From: Adenophora triphylla var. japonica | Taxonomy: Eukaryota > Streptophyta > Magnoliopsida > Asterales > Campanulaceae | DNA length: 64,000 bases | Assembly (NCBI GenBank): GCA_022495995.1 | Contig: JAFEMH010003608.1 | Span: forward strand, 1 to 64,000 | Direction of reading: 5' to 3' | In this document: piece after piece, positions 1-12,114 of the stretch | How the letters are laid out: each line of letters starts with the position of its first letter | Numbering within the stretch: position 1 is the first letter of the stretch | Position numbers and translations under genes: made by a program | The notes under the pieces: generated by a model | Told to the model about the DNA's origin: nothing | The model's database searches: none | Seen by the model: only the letters and a program-made list of their open reading frames with translations

Positions 1-290
1 ATACTTGTTAAGTTTTTAACCAAATTGATGATGTGCGTGGTTGTTATGTGTGACAATTGGGGCTCATGAGCATGGTTAAAGGCAAAACTATACCACCTAG
101 TCTTGTCAGCATGCACGTCATCAATCAATTGGGTTACTAAATTTATTTTCATGCAAATTTCCTCATTAAAAAATTTCAGTTTTTCTAATGTGCTTACTTT
201 GTCCATAATTTCGCTAAAAGAATAACAAAATTTATTCATGTGACCTCGTGTGACTAATACTTGTTAAGTTTTTAACCAAATTGATGATGT
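1..290. other. Flank of CACTA end, no gene
   Basis: AT-rich DNA with no coding signal. A stretch of about 31 bases starting acttgttaagtttttaacc occurs twice, at 2-33 and 259-290. The second copy ends exactly where a CACTA terminus begins. The duplication may be an old tandem repeat that the transposon entered. Confidence 0.5.
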
Positions 291-425
291 CACTACAAGG
301 AAAAGCGAAAATAGAGACGAAAAATTAGAGACAGACGAAGTCTATAGCTAATTTTGAGACAAATTAGGGACAGGCCAAAAAATTATAGACGGATTCAAAA
401 TATGTCTCTAATCCATCATGTTATT
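291..425 (+). mobile_element. Orphan CACTA transposon left end
   Basis: The sequence opens with CACTACAAGGAAAA, the classic En/Spm (CACTA) terminal motif. The next 100 or so bases are rich in GAGAC(A/G) motifs. They are nearly the reverse complement of the right end at 9960-10060, including a shared TCTATAGCTAATTT stretch. The three bases before it are TGT and do not match the AAA after 10060. The better partner for 10060 is the terminus at 2361. This end is therefore an unpaired relative, either a truncated copy or an outer element whose right end is lost. Confidence 0.7.
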
Positions 426-679
426 TTTTGTTTTTTCTTGAAATGATGATTGTAGAAGATATTTTGATCTCCAGCTAATAAACCTGATTTTGCTAGCTTT
501 TTACTTTTCCTTTCCCAAAGGATAGATGCCCCTTGTATCTCTTTCTTTTCATTCCTGGCATGTGCACTTCTGCATTATCTGAGTCATTGTAATCGGAAAC
601 TACTTCGTTTCTTTCATCACTGTCAGATTCATCTAAATTGGAGTTATAAGTTTTGCTCATTCTATATCGGGTATTGCAG

Positions 680-799
680 ATTCAAACATTTGATGGATCT
701 AGAACCTATGTTCCACCCACTGATCCCACCAGGATTCATGGTGCTACCGATGACTCTGATCGCAGATATCTATTCATATGTGACAAATTCAATCAGCAA
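680..799 (+). pseudogene. Exon-like fragment of unidentified gene
   Basis: An open stretch of about 40 codons follows a GCAG acceptor and ends at a GT donor. It encodes a non-repetitive peptide containing YVPPTDPTRIHG and RYLFICDKFN. I do not recognise the family. It lies among other captured exon pieces and has no start codon or neighbouring exons of its own, so it is best read as a transposon-captured gene fragment. Confidence 0.4.
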
Positions 800-1094
800 G
801 TAACTATACATTTTATATATTTCGGTTCCTTTTGTTTTATATAAAATTCATTATTTAAGTTTTTCTTGCCACTATGTTGCCGTTCAAATTCTGTTGTTTA
901 AAATATTTTTTTTTTTTTTTTTTGGGGGCGGTCCCTTACAGGCTCAAATATAAAAACTTATTGAAGACTTGTTGACATTGGAGGGCCGGAAAAACAGGTA
1001 AGCAAACCTTTAGAATGTTGTACATTTCTATTGAACTCTCTTCGAAGCAATTTGGTAGTTGGTTTACTTTGCTAATAAAACATGGTCTTTGTAG

Positions 1095-1191
1095 GAGCTC
1101 ATGGAAGTGACCAGCAAGCCAGGCATCACATTTTTGGCAGCCAAGTTTGATGGCATACTTGGACTTGGATTTCGAGGGATCTCAGTTGTTT
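1095..1191 (+). pseudogene. Plant aspartic protease (phytepsin-like) exon fragment
   Basis: A single exon follows a TAG acceptor. It reads through a segment with [19 protein letters not shown], which matches the N-lobe of plant vacuolar aspartic proteases (phytepsin/cardosin family). Members of that family have about 500 residues, and only about 30 are here. Neither catalytic aspartate motif (DTGS, DSGT) is present. The fragment has the same orientation as the formin exons further right and lies between CACTA ends, so capture by a CACTA element is the likely origin. Family assignment is from recognition of the motif, not a search. Confidence 0.75.
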
Positions 1192-1339
1192 GGTATACCT
1201 TTGTACAACTCCCTCTCGCTGTTTTTACTTTATTGTGATGATTGATGAATGTTGGGTGTGTTACTGATATGGATACTTTATCCGAATCTAAAGCACCATC
1301 TGGTTGTATGACTTGTCAATTCTGCTACCAGTGGTTTTT

Positions 1340-1427
1340 GTAAAGATGCTTATGGCTTGGAAAACCAATATCAGTTCAAGCAGCTGAACCATTCCGCTGG
1401 CCCAATTCTCCGTGGCGACTTCTTCAG
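1340..1427 (+). pseudogene. Exon-like fragment of unidentified gene
   Basis: An open segment containing QYQFKQLNHSAGPILRGDFF ends at a clean CAG/GTAAAG donor. I cannot name the family. It follows the aspartic protease fragment by about 150 bases. It does not look like the next phytepsin exon, so it may come from another gene. Confidence 0.35.
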
Positions 1428-2355
1428 GTAAAGTAACTTTCTTGGTTATTTTCCATATGTAACCTAAGTATCTGTAGTTCAGAAATTTTCCCTTCTCATT
1501 TATTCACATTTTTCTATTCTTGCCTAATAATCTATATATGTTCGTATATAAGACTGTCAATTTTACTGGCTGATGTGAGATGAATTAGATAGCTCAATTA
1601 TTACATTCCAACAATAGTTTTACATGGGTGCTCTTCATTAACCTCGATTGCTTGAACATATTGGTACTAAATTAATTATATTAGTATTTGTTGCACCTCC
1701 ATACTCATTGATTGCTTCTCCGCACTCATTGATTGCTTATTTTAGTTTAGTAGTTAATAGCTTTTCTGACGTTGTTCAGTAAGAAATTTAACCACTCGAG
1801 ATCACATGATTGGATCTATTAGAGTTGAAATAAAAGTTTGATTTTGAGAAACTTTTAAATAAAGTTGAGCATCAAAAGTTGTGTTTTTTATGCTTGATCT
1901 TCAAAATAATTTGGTTACAACTTTTTTATTACTCTCCTACACTATCTTTGACTGAGTCTGCAGTAGCCACTACAGTATGCATCTTGGGCCATGATTCATC
2001 CATCTGGACTCTCATCCTTCTTCCCCATACATTTATCATTCTTTTTTTTATTTCAGAATTATAGAGGAGACAAGGAAATGCTTGGGAAATGTGAACAGGT
2101 ATTTTAGTGTCAATCAATATCGAAGTTAGTGCAGTGTGTTTTCATAGATGATAGACTTTGTGGTTCATTGTCATTCAGTTTTTTATGGAGATAATAAAGG
2201 TCACACGACTGGAGTCCAAGTTAAGAGTGCTATGTTTCACGATGACTTTTTCAGATGAGGTATATTATATTCATCTTTGTATCTATATTGCTTGACCACA
2301 AAGACAAATATTAGTATTAGTAACATGATTATGCTTATATTCATACAAATTTTAG
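1428..2355. other. Intron-like sequence, no recognised gene
   Basis: AT-rich, intron-like DNA with scattered short open stretches. It ends in a TTTTAG acceptor at 2350-2355, directly before the formin exon that the CACTA element interrupts. The rest may be formin intron and captured flank. Nothing else is identifiable. Confidence 0.4.
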
Positions 2356-2360
2356 GTAAA

Positions 2361-2680
2361 CACTACAAGGAAAAACGATTTTAGCTACGGCAAATTCCGT
2401 AGCTAAAATGAAGATTCCGTAGCTAAATCGTATTTAGAGAAGGATTTGTTCCGTAGCTATTCCGTGGATGCAGGTTCGTCGCTAAATTGGGCGTCGTTGT
2501 TTTGTAGCTGTTTTAGAGACAGATATTTCCGTCTCTAAATTAGAGACAGATATGTCCGTCTCTAAATTAGAGACAGATATGTACGTCGACGGATTAGCGA
2601 CGGATTTTTTTGTCTCTATTTAATTTGTCGTTTTATTTTCGAACCATTTTAACGACGGATATTTCCGTCGATAAATTGAC
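2361..2680 (+). repeat. CACTA left subterminal repeats
   Basis: Short direct and inverted motifs of the type CCGTAGCTAAA are followed by TTTAGAGACAGATATNTCCGT units (2511-2660). In CACTA elements such subterminal motifs bind the TNPA-type transposition protein. The motif set changes partway through, and the inner part resembles the right end more than the outer part does. Confidence 0.7.
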
Positions 2681-2698
2681 ATTTTTTTAAAAAAAAAA

Positions 2699-3692
<994 letters not shown>

Positions 3693-3739
<47 letters not shown>

Positions 3740-5424
3740 AAATATATTAATATATATTTTTAAATATATATTAAATAAGTCCCTTAACTTTTATTATTCT
3801 CAAAGCAGTCTCTTAACTTTTATTATTCTCAAATCAGTCCTTGATAATTTACAGTTACACTCTGCCCCCTAAACTTGTTTTCTACTCAAATCCGTCCTTA
3901 CCAATAACCACCAGCAACCACCGCCATCCACCGTCAACCATTCACCACCGTCTAACCACCATCACACAACCACTGCACACCACCTACATTAACAACCGCC
4001 ATCTATCACTACTGCCGCCTAATTGCCGCCCAATCACAAAGATTCAGAAAAATCTCCACAAATCGAAACCAGATCCGCCCCACCCTTTCCAATTCCTCCT
4101 CTATTCACCGACCACATTCTCGCCATCTTAGGCAAAACATCTGTTCCGCCTATTTCCTTTCCGGCAAAGCATCAAAAGCCAGTCGGAGAGACATGAAAAA
4201 ACAAAACGAAACGGTCAATAATGGTTGAACACACACTCAAGCACACACATAAACGAAATCAGATCCGAGTTTTGATTTAGATCGAGATCGAGATCGAGAT
4301 CGAGATCGAGAGAGAGAGAGAGAGAAAGTTACAACTGACCAACACCACAACCATATATTGACTAATTGTACAACCATAGCCATAGCCCTCGCCGGAAATC
4401 CTTTGCTTCAAATGCTTTGTTCGGATTGATAATGTCGCCGGCCGAAAAATAGAGAGGGAGAGGGAGGCGTATTGTGAGTGGCGGAGGGAGAAGGAAATGG
4501 AGAAAGAGAGAGAGTGACGGAGGGCGAAGATGGACTGTGGCTGTGGTGGCGCCGGAGGGCGACGGAGAAGGCCTTTGGATTTCCAGAGGGCGACGGTGAA
4601 GGCCTTTGGATTTTCGATGAGAGAGAGAGAGATATGAGGAGAGAAATAGGGAGATGGAGTAATTATTTTATTTGAAATATTATGAGCCTTTGGATTGAAG
4701 GTATTGAATGGCCAGATCTTGCTTTGGCTCTTAATCCGCGTGAAATTTTGAAATCCAATCAAACAATTCTACATCACATACTTATATTTGTTTTACACTA
4801 TACTATATGCTAACTAAAATATTTATGCCTAATATCAAGAATAATAATATTTATTATCAATATTATTTATTAATGAATTATTAATTATATAATTGATTAA
4901 TTAATTAATATTAATATTAATTATATAAACATTAATAATATTAATAATAGTAATAATAATAACTAGTAATTTTTATTATTTTTTATTACCTAGGAAAAAA
5001 TATTTTAGGCTTTTATTTATTACTGAAATTTACAAAAAATTATCTAAAATATTTACATGCTTTTATTTGATTTACCAAAAATTTTAGTTAAAGTAGTATG
5101 CCTAATATAAAAAATAATAATATTATCACATAATTAGTAATAATACTTAATAATAATACTAATAATGATGCTATTGTTAATTATTCAATTATATAATTGA
5201 ATATATTAATAATTATTAATAATAATTTAATAATTTAAACTTTTAAAAAATATTAATATACCTGAGTAATAATTGATAGTAATAAATTTAAACAAAATAC
5301 TTATTAGAAATAACACTAATTTAATATTTAAAGGAAATAGCAATTAGTAAAAATAGTTTATAATAATAATAATTTAAAATATAAAATAATATTATATCAA
5401 CACATAAAAAATATAGGAAATATT
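3693..5424. other. AT-rich CACTA interior, no gene
   Basis: Contains a (TA)n tract (3687-3738), two copies of a CTTTTATTATTCTCAAA motif near 3790-3835, a short (GATCGA)n/(GA)n tract at 4278-4325, and GA-rich sequence 4440-4660. Strongly AT-rich DNA made of TAATA and TTAAT motifs follows to 5424. No ORF shows protein-like composition. Confidence 0.6.
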
Positions 5425-6885
5425 ATTTATACCCTAAACCATAAACCTAAACCCTAAGTCATATACCTATACCTTATCCCTTATATCCTAAACTCTATAT
5501 ACCCTAAACCCTAAGTCGTATACCTATACATTATATATCTTATACCATATACCCTAAAACCTATACCCTATACCCTAAACCCTAAACCCTAAACCCTAAA
5601 CCCTCACCCTTATACCTAATACCCTAAACCCTAAGTCGTATACAAATACCTTATACCCTATACCCTAAATCCTATACCCTAAACCCAAAACCCTAAACCT
5701 AAACCCTATACCTACATTATACCCTAAACCCTAAACCTTATACCTACATTATACCCTAAATTCAAAAACCCTATACCCTAAACCTTATACCCTATACCTA
5801 CATTATATCCTAAACCCTAAACCATAAACCTTATACCCGAAACCTTATACTCTATACCCTAACCCTAAGTCGTACTCCCTCCGTCCCACCCGAATTTGGA
5901 CAAATTTCCTTTTTGGGCGTCCCATCCGAATTTGGACAACCCAAAAAGGAAAGTTTATAATAATAAAAAAATGGGCATACCCCACTCACTCATTAACTCC
6001 ACTCATTCTCCACCATACAGTTTATTCAATCAACCACTATTAACTCCACTCATTCTCTCTCTCATTTTCTACCACACATTTTTATTATCTTATTGTTATT
6101 TCTTAATCTCCGTGTAAAGTAACTTTGTCCAAATTCGGGTGGGACGGAGGGAGTATACCTTATACCTTATACCCTAAATCCTAAACCTTATACCTTATAC
6201 CCTAAACCCTAACCCTTATACCTAATAACCTAAACCCTAAGTCGTATACCAATACCTTATACCCTAAACCCTATACCCTAAACCCAAAACCCTAAACCCA
6301 AAACCCTATACCTACATTATACCCTAAACCCTATACCTACATTATACCCTAAACCCTATACCCTAAACCATATACCCTATACCTACATTATTCTCTAAAC
6401 CCTAAATCATAAACCCTATACCCTAAACCTTATACTCTATACCCTAACCCTAAGTCGTATACCTTATAACTTATACCCTAAATCCTAAACCTTATACCCT
6501 AAACCCTATACTCTCTACCCTAATCCCTAAACCCTAACCCTTATACCTAATACCCTAAACCCTAAGTCGTATACCAATACCTTATACACTAAACCCTAAA
6601 CCCAAAACCCTATACCTATATTAAACCCTAAACCCTAAACCCTATACCCTAAACCTTATACCCTATACCTACAATATACCCTAAACCCTATACCCTAAAC
6701 CTTATACCCTATACCCTAACCCTAAGTCGTATACCTTATACCTTATATCCTAAACCCTAAGTCATATACATATACCTTATCCCTTATATCCAAAACCCTA
6801 AACCTTATATACCCCCATACCCTAAACCTCATTTACCCTCATACCCTAAACCCTAAACCCTAAATCTCATATACCCTATATTTAT
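5425..6885. repeat. Degenerate interstitial telomere-like repeat
   Basis: About 1.4 kb of CCCTAAA and variants (CCCTATA, CCTTATA, CCTAAGTCGTATA), with a few perfect runs such as four CCCTAAA units near 5578-5600. CCCTAAA is the Arabidopsis-type plant telomere repeat. The repeats form larger degenerate units that recur with TAAGTCGTATACC. A Stowaway MITE interrupts the array. It lies inside a CACTA element, so it is not a chromosome end. Confidence 0.85.
5873..6155. mobile_element. Stowaway-like MITE
   Basis: The left end reads CTCCCTCCGTCCCACCCG and the right end CGGGTGGGACGGAGGGAG. They are perfect inverted termini flanked by TA (5873-5874 and 6154-6155). Length is about 280 bp with no coding capacity. 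CTCCCTCCGTCCC with a TA target duplication is the standard signature of Stowaway MITEs mobilised by Tc1/mariner transposases. Confidence 0.9.
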
Positions 6886-9692
6886 TTTTAATAGAAGAAA
6901 AGTCAAAAGAGGGACAGACTACCTTATATTTATTTTTATTTTATTTAAATTTTTTATTGACTAGAAAATAATATTTTAGACTTTGTTAATTAGTGATTTT
7001 TTTAAGAAAAAGTTATCTAAAAAAAGATAGAAAAAAACTAAACAAATGAAAGTATATAGAAGAAAAGTAAAAGAGGGACGGACTACCCTATATTTATTTT
7101 TCATTTTTTTAAAAATTTTTTATTGACTAGAATATAATATTTTAGCCTTTGTTAATTAGTGGTTTTTTTAGAAAAAGTTGTACAAAAAAAGATAGAAAAA
7201 AACTAGACAAATGAAAGTATATAGAAAGAAGTCAAAAGAGGGACGGACTACCCTATATTTATTTTTTAATTTTTTATTGACTAGAAAATAATATTTTAGC
7301 CTTTGTTATTTAGTGATTTTTTTAGAAAAAGTTATATTAAAAAAGATAGAAAAAAATTAAACAAATGAAAGTATATAGAAGAAAAGTCAAAAGAGGGACG
7401 GACTACCCTATATTTATTTTTAATTTATTATTAAATTTTTTATTGACTAGAAAATAATTTTTAGCCTTTTTTAATTAGTGGTTTTTTTTAGAAAAAGTTA
7501 CATAAAAAAGATAGAAAAAAACTAAACAAATGAAAGTATATAGAAGAAAAGTCAAAAGAGTGACAGACTACCCTATATTTATCTTTTATTTTTTTTTAAT
7601 TTTTTATTGACTAGGAAATAATATTTTAGCCTTTGTTAATTCGTGGTTTTTTTTAGAAAAAGTTATATAAAAAAGATAGAAAAAAACTAAACAAATAAAA
7701 GTGTATAGATAAAAAGTCACAAGAGGGACAGACTACCCTATGTTTATTTTTTATTTTTTTTTAATTTTTTATTGACTAGAAAATAAAATTTTAGCCTTTG
7801 TTAATTAGTGATTTTTTTTAGAAAAAGTTATATAAAAAAGATAGAAAAAAACATAACAAATGAAAGTATATAGAAGAAAAGTCAAAAGAGGGACGGACTT
7901 CCCTATATTTATTTTTTATTTTTTAAATTTTTTATTGACTAGAAAATAATATTTTAGCCTTTTTTGATTAGTGATTTTTTTGTAAAAAGTTATATAAAAA
8001 AGATAGAAAAAAACTAAACAAATGAAAGTATATAAAAGAAAAGTCAAAAGAGGGACGGACTACCCTATATTTTTTTTTTAAATTTATTATTGACTAGAAA
8101 ATAATATTTTAGCATTTGTTAATTGGTAGTTTTTTTTTTATAAAAACTTATATAAAAAAAGATAGAAAAAAACTAATCAAATGAAAGTATATAGAAGAAA
8201 AGTCAAAAGAGGGACAGACTACCCTATATTTATTTTTTAAAAAAATTTTTATTGACTAGAAAATAATATTTTAAACTTTTTTAATTAGTTGTTTTTTTAG
8301 AAAAAGTTATATAAAAAAAGTTAGAAAAAAAACTAAACAAATGAAAGTATATAGAAGAAAAGTCAAAAGAGGGACGGACTACCCTATATTTATTTTTTAT
8401 TTTTAAAAAATTTTTTATTGACTAGAAAATAATATTTTAGACTTTGTTAATTAGGTGTTTTTTTTAGAAAAAGTTATATAAAAAAGATAGAAAAAAAACT
8501 AAATAAATGAAAGTATATAGAAGAAAAGTGAAAAGAGGGACAGACTACCCTATATTTATTTTTTAAAAAAAATTTTATTGAATAGAATATAGTATTTTGC
8601 CTTTTTTAATCAGTGATTTTTTTAGAAAAAGTTATATAAAAAAAGATATAAAAAAAACTAAACAAATGAAAGTATATAGAAGAAAAGTTAAAAGAGGGAC
8701 GGACTTCCCTATATTTATTTTTTATTTTTATAAAAAAAATTTATTGACTAGAACATAATATTTTAGCCTTTGTTGATTAGTGGTTTTTTTTAGAAAAAGT
8801 TATATAAAAAAAGATAGAAAAAAACTAAACAAATGAAAGTATAAATAAGAAAAGTCAAAAGAGGGACGGACTATCCTATATTTATTATTTATTTTTTTAA
8901 ATTTTTTTATTTGATAGAATATAATATTTTAGAATTTGTTAATTAGAAGTTTTTTTTAGAAAAAGTTATATAAAAAAAGATAGAAAAAAACTAATCAAAT
9001 TAAAGTATATAGAAGAAAAGTCAAAAGAGAGACATACTACCCTATATTTATTTTTTATTTTTTTAAAAAACATTTATTTACTAGAAAATAATATTTTAGC
9101 CTTTGTTAATTAGTTGTTTTTTTAGAAAAAGTTATATAAAAAAAAGATAGAAAAAAAAACTAAACAAATGAAAGTATATAGAAGAAAAGTCAAAAGAGGG
9201 ACGGACTACCCTATATTTATTATTTTTTTTAATTTTTTATTGACTAGAAAATAATATTTTAGCCTTTGTTAATTAATGGGCTTTTTTTTAGAAAAAGTTA
9301 TATAAAAAAAAGATAGAAAAAAAAACTAAACAAACGAAAGTATATAGAAGAAAAGTCAAAAGAGGGACGGACTACCCTATATTTATTTTTATTTTTTTAA
9401 AAAAATTTTATTGACTAGAAAATAATATTTTAGCCTTTGTTAATTAGTGGTTTTTTTTAAGAAAAAGTTATATAAAAAAAGATAGAAAAAAACTAAACAA
9501 ATGAAAATATATAGAAGAAAGTCAAAAGAGGGACGGACTACCCTATATTTATTTTTTATTTTTTTTAAAATTTTTTATTGGCTAGAAAATAATATTTTAG
9601 CCTTTGTTATTTAGTGATTTTTTTAGAAAAAAATTATATAAAAAAAGATAGAAAAAAAGTAAACAAATGAAAGTATATAGAGAAAAGTCAAA
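6886..9692. repeat. 163-bp tandem satellite, about 17 units
   Basis: A repeating unit contains AGAGGGACGGACTACCCTAT, then TATTGACTAGAAAATAATAT, then GATAGAAAAAAACTAAACAA. The first motif recurs near 6911, 7074, 7236, 7396, 7558 and onward to about 9527, spaced roughly 160-165 bases apart. Units differ by single bases and by poly-A/T length. The array ends where the CACTA right subterminal repeats begin. It is non-coding. Confidence 0.92.
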
Positions 9693-10060
9693 TTTAGAGA
9701 CAGATACAAAATCTGTCTCTAAATTTTAGAGACATATGTTGAATCTGTAACTAAATTCGAGACGGATTCAAAAATCTGTCTCTAAATTAGAGACGGATTA
9801 AAATCTGTCTCTTATTTGGAGACAGATTCAACATATGTCTCTAAAGTTTAGAGACGAATTCTGAATCTGTCTCTAATTTAGAGACGGATACAAAACCCGT
9901 CACTAAAATTTAGAGAAGGATGTTGAATCCGTCTCTAATTTAGAGACGAATTCTGAATCTGTCTCTAATTTTTGGGTCTGTCTCTAATCTGTCTCCAAAT
10001 TAGCTATAGACTCCGTCCGTCTCTAATTTTTCGTCTCTATTTTCAGTTTTCCTTGTAGTG
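9693..10060 (-). repeat. CACTA right subterminal repeats and terminus
   Basis: Alternating GAGACAGATTC / GAATCTGTCTCT motifs in both orientations run up to the terminal TTTTCCTTGTAGTG. They would form long hairpins. The last 100 bases are a near inverted copy of 291-390. Confidence 0.85.
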
Positions 10061-10063
10061 AAA

Positions 10064-10490
10064 ATACTTGAGAATGAATCTGACAACAGTCAATAATGCT
10101 ACAACAGAGGTACTTTGGTGAATAGGATTTACAAAAATTACTAAGCTTTGTTTCAACTAGTAGAGATCACAAGGAGTCTAAAACGTATTTACCTTAGCTC
10201 TTAGCCTACTTACTGACCTGCAGGTAAAGGAATCCACTAAACTGCGTCAGATTATGCAAATAATTCTTACTCTTGGAAATGCACTAAATCAGGGCACTGC
10301 TCAAGGTACCGTTTTCTAAAGCTCAACATTGTTATCTTTGTATGTACACTAAAGGCATCCCTGAGCTTATGGATCCTTTGGTGTTTAATTTGGATTGCAG
10401 GATCTGCCCAATGATTTAGATTGGATAGACAACAAAAACAAAATGGGATAATACTGGTTGCATCTACAAGGTCCATGGACACTGAACATT
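10064..10490 (+). pseudogene. Formin FH2-domain gene fragment
   Basis: Three exons of the formin homology 2 actin-nucleating domain. Exon a starts at 2356-2360, is interrupted by the CACTA element, and continues at 10064-10109 (a TVNNA segment, compare LNTVNSA in plant formins). Exon b is 10224-10305, encoding KLRQIMQIILTLGNALNQGT, the most conserved FH2 segment. Exon c starts at 10401 with GSAQ, then an in-frame stop, then FRLD, where the family has GSAVGFRLD. Only about 70 of the roughly 400 FH2 residues are present. The stop and missing exons make it non-functional. It is either a relic of a resident gene or cargo of a larger CACTA element. Confidence 0.82.
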
Positions 10491-10719
10491 ATATAGTAAG
10501 ACTAAGTGTTGCCTTTAGATTTCCAATTTATATTACTGAGTACTTCCTCAAGTCAGTTTAAACATAAATATTTGTAAAAATCAATAATTTTCAAATGGAT
10601 TGTATGTTGTCTTCTGTTTGGCATAAAGCTTATTTTTATAGAGCTTAATAAAATGGCTAGTAGGTGTCTAAATTGCAGGAGGCTTATGTGAATATGAGGG
10701 GGAGGAATATTTTTTTTTC
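10491..10719. other. No gene seen
   Basis: AT-rich sequence between the formin fragment and the next CACTA subterminal array. It may include formin intron. No recognisable feature. Confidence 0.4.
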
Positions 10720-11232
10720 ACATTAACAACGTTTTTTATAAACGTTGTAATAACATGTAAAACAACGTTTTGAAAACGTTGTATAAAGTATTAAGACAAC
10801 GTTTACAATACGTTGTCAAACATGGAGGGGATTTTTTTTAAAAAAAATTATTCATATTCACAACGTTTCTTAATTTGTAATACACATTTAAACAACATTT
10901 TATAAACGTTGTCTAAAGGCTTAAGACAACGTTTATAAGACAACGTTTATAAAACGTTGTTTAAATGTGTATTTCAACATTTAAGAAACGTTGTCATTGG
11001 GATTATTACAACGTTTTGAAAAAACGTTGTCAATAGGCTTATTACAACGTTTTTATAAACGTTGTTATTAGACTGATTACAACGTTTAATGAACTTTTTT
11101 ACAACATTCAAAAAACGTTGTCTTTGACTGGGGCCTAAGACAATGATGGATGACACAACGTTCTCTAAAACGTTGTTAAAGGTCTATAACAACGTTTAAA
11201 AAACGTTGTGAAAGCCCATTTTTGTTGTAGTG
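10720..11232 (-). mobile_element. Right end of a second CACTA family
   Basis: About fifteen copies of an ACAACGTTT...AAACGTTGT palindrome fill 510 bases. The array ends in CATTTTTGTTGTAGTG, the inverse of a CACTACAACAAAAATG terminus. Retrotransposon integrase sequence begins at the next base (11233), so the element inserted there. The three following bases are AAG. No left terminus of this family with a matching AAG appears in the window. Its left end is probably outside the window or deleted. If outside, everything from 1 to 10719 could lie inside this element. Confidence 0.78.
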
Positions 11233-11910
11233 AAGATTCCTAACCCTTTTATACCAGTTTTTGAACTCTCCTATAATCTCAGATTTTTCCCTTAAGAACA
11301 TCTCCCATGTGTACCTAGAATAGTCATCAACACACACAAAAGTATACTTTTTCCTACCAAAGCTTTCTACTTCTATATGTCCCATCAAGTCAGTATGTAT
11401 CAACTCCAAACACCTAGATTTGGAGCACTGTTGGACCTTTTTGTGTGAGACTTTTGTGTATTTTCCCTTTTGACATGAACCACAAACATCAGTGTTCTTG
11501 AAATTTAGCTTAGGGAGGTCCTTTACAGCTTCAAACTTTTGAAGTTCTTCCAGTTTTCTGCTGCTAGCATGCCCTAGTTTTTGGTGCCATAGATTGACAT
11601 CATTAGCTTTGGAGCTTAGGCAAGAAAGACTGTCACCAAATTGATAACAATTATCAGCAGGCCTAGGACTAGTGAACACACACTTAATATCTTTATCAAA
11701 CACCTCACACAAGTGTTTATCAAATTTCATATAGAGGTCATCATCACATAGCTGACTGATGTTAATCAGGTTGGCTTTCAAGCCTTCCACATGGTATACA
11801 TTGTGCAATTTTGAGAGACCTTTCACATCTAGGGTTCCTTTCCCAATAATTTTACCTTGTGCACCACCACCAAAATTCACCTTTCATCCATTGATTGACT
11901 TATAGTCTAT
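11233..11910 (-). pseudogene. Sirevirus-like Copia integrase, N-terminal part
   Basis: Minus-strand frame with the GAG-pre-integrase zinc motif (LWHQKLGHAS ... VCGSCQKGK) followed by the integrase core start (ELIHTDLMG, then FVCVDDYSRYTWEMFLRE). This protein inserts retrotransposon cDNA into the genome. The frame stops abruptly at 11233, where the CACTA terminus has inserted. The second catalytic Asp, the Glu, and all of RT/RNase H are missing from this copy. It is the same family as the copy at 48735-52928, in opposite orientation. Confidence 0.88.
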
Positions 11911-12114
11911 TAGAACATCATGATTCCCAGACATGTGCCTAGATCACCCACTATCAAAATACCAAGAACTAGAGACACTACTCTTGAGGGAAGAGTAAAC
12001 AATATTGCAGGTAGCACTTGGTTTAGCCACCCACTTAGTTTCAGTTTTCTTTTTATGGTGCAGAGGTTTCAGATTACTTGGATGTGTGTTCGGATGTGTA
12101 TACATCTTCTCACA

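Noticed and set aside
5425..6885. True chromosome end
   Set aside because: The CCCTAAA repeats are degenerate, interrupted by a MITE and enclosed by CACTA termini and other elements on both sides.
6886..9692. CRISPR-like array
   Set aside because: Units of about 163 bp are repeated throughout with no constant short repeat and variable spacer pattern, and the DNA is clearly from a plant. It is a satellite.
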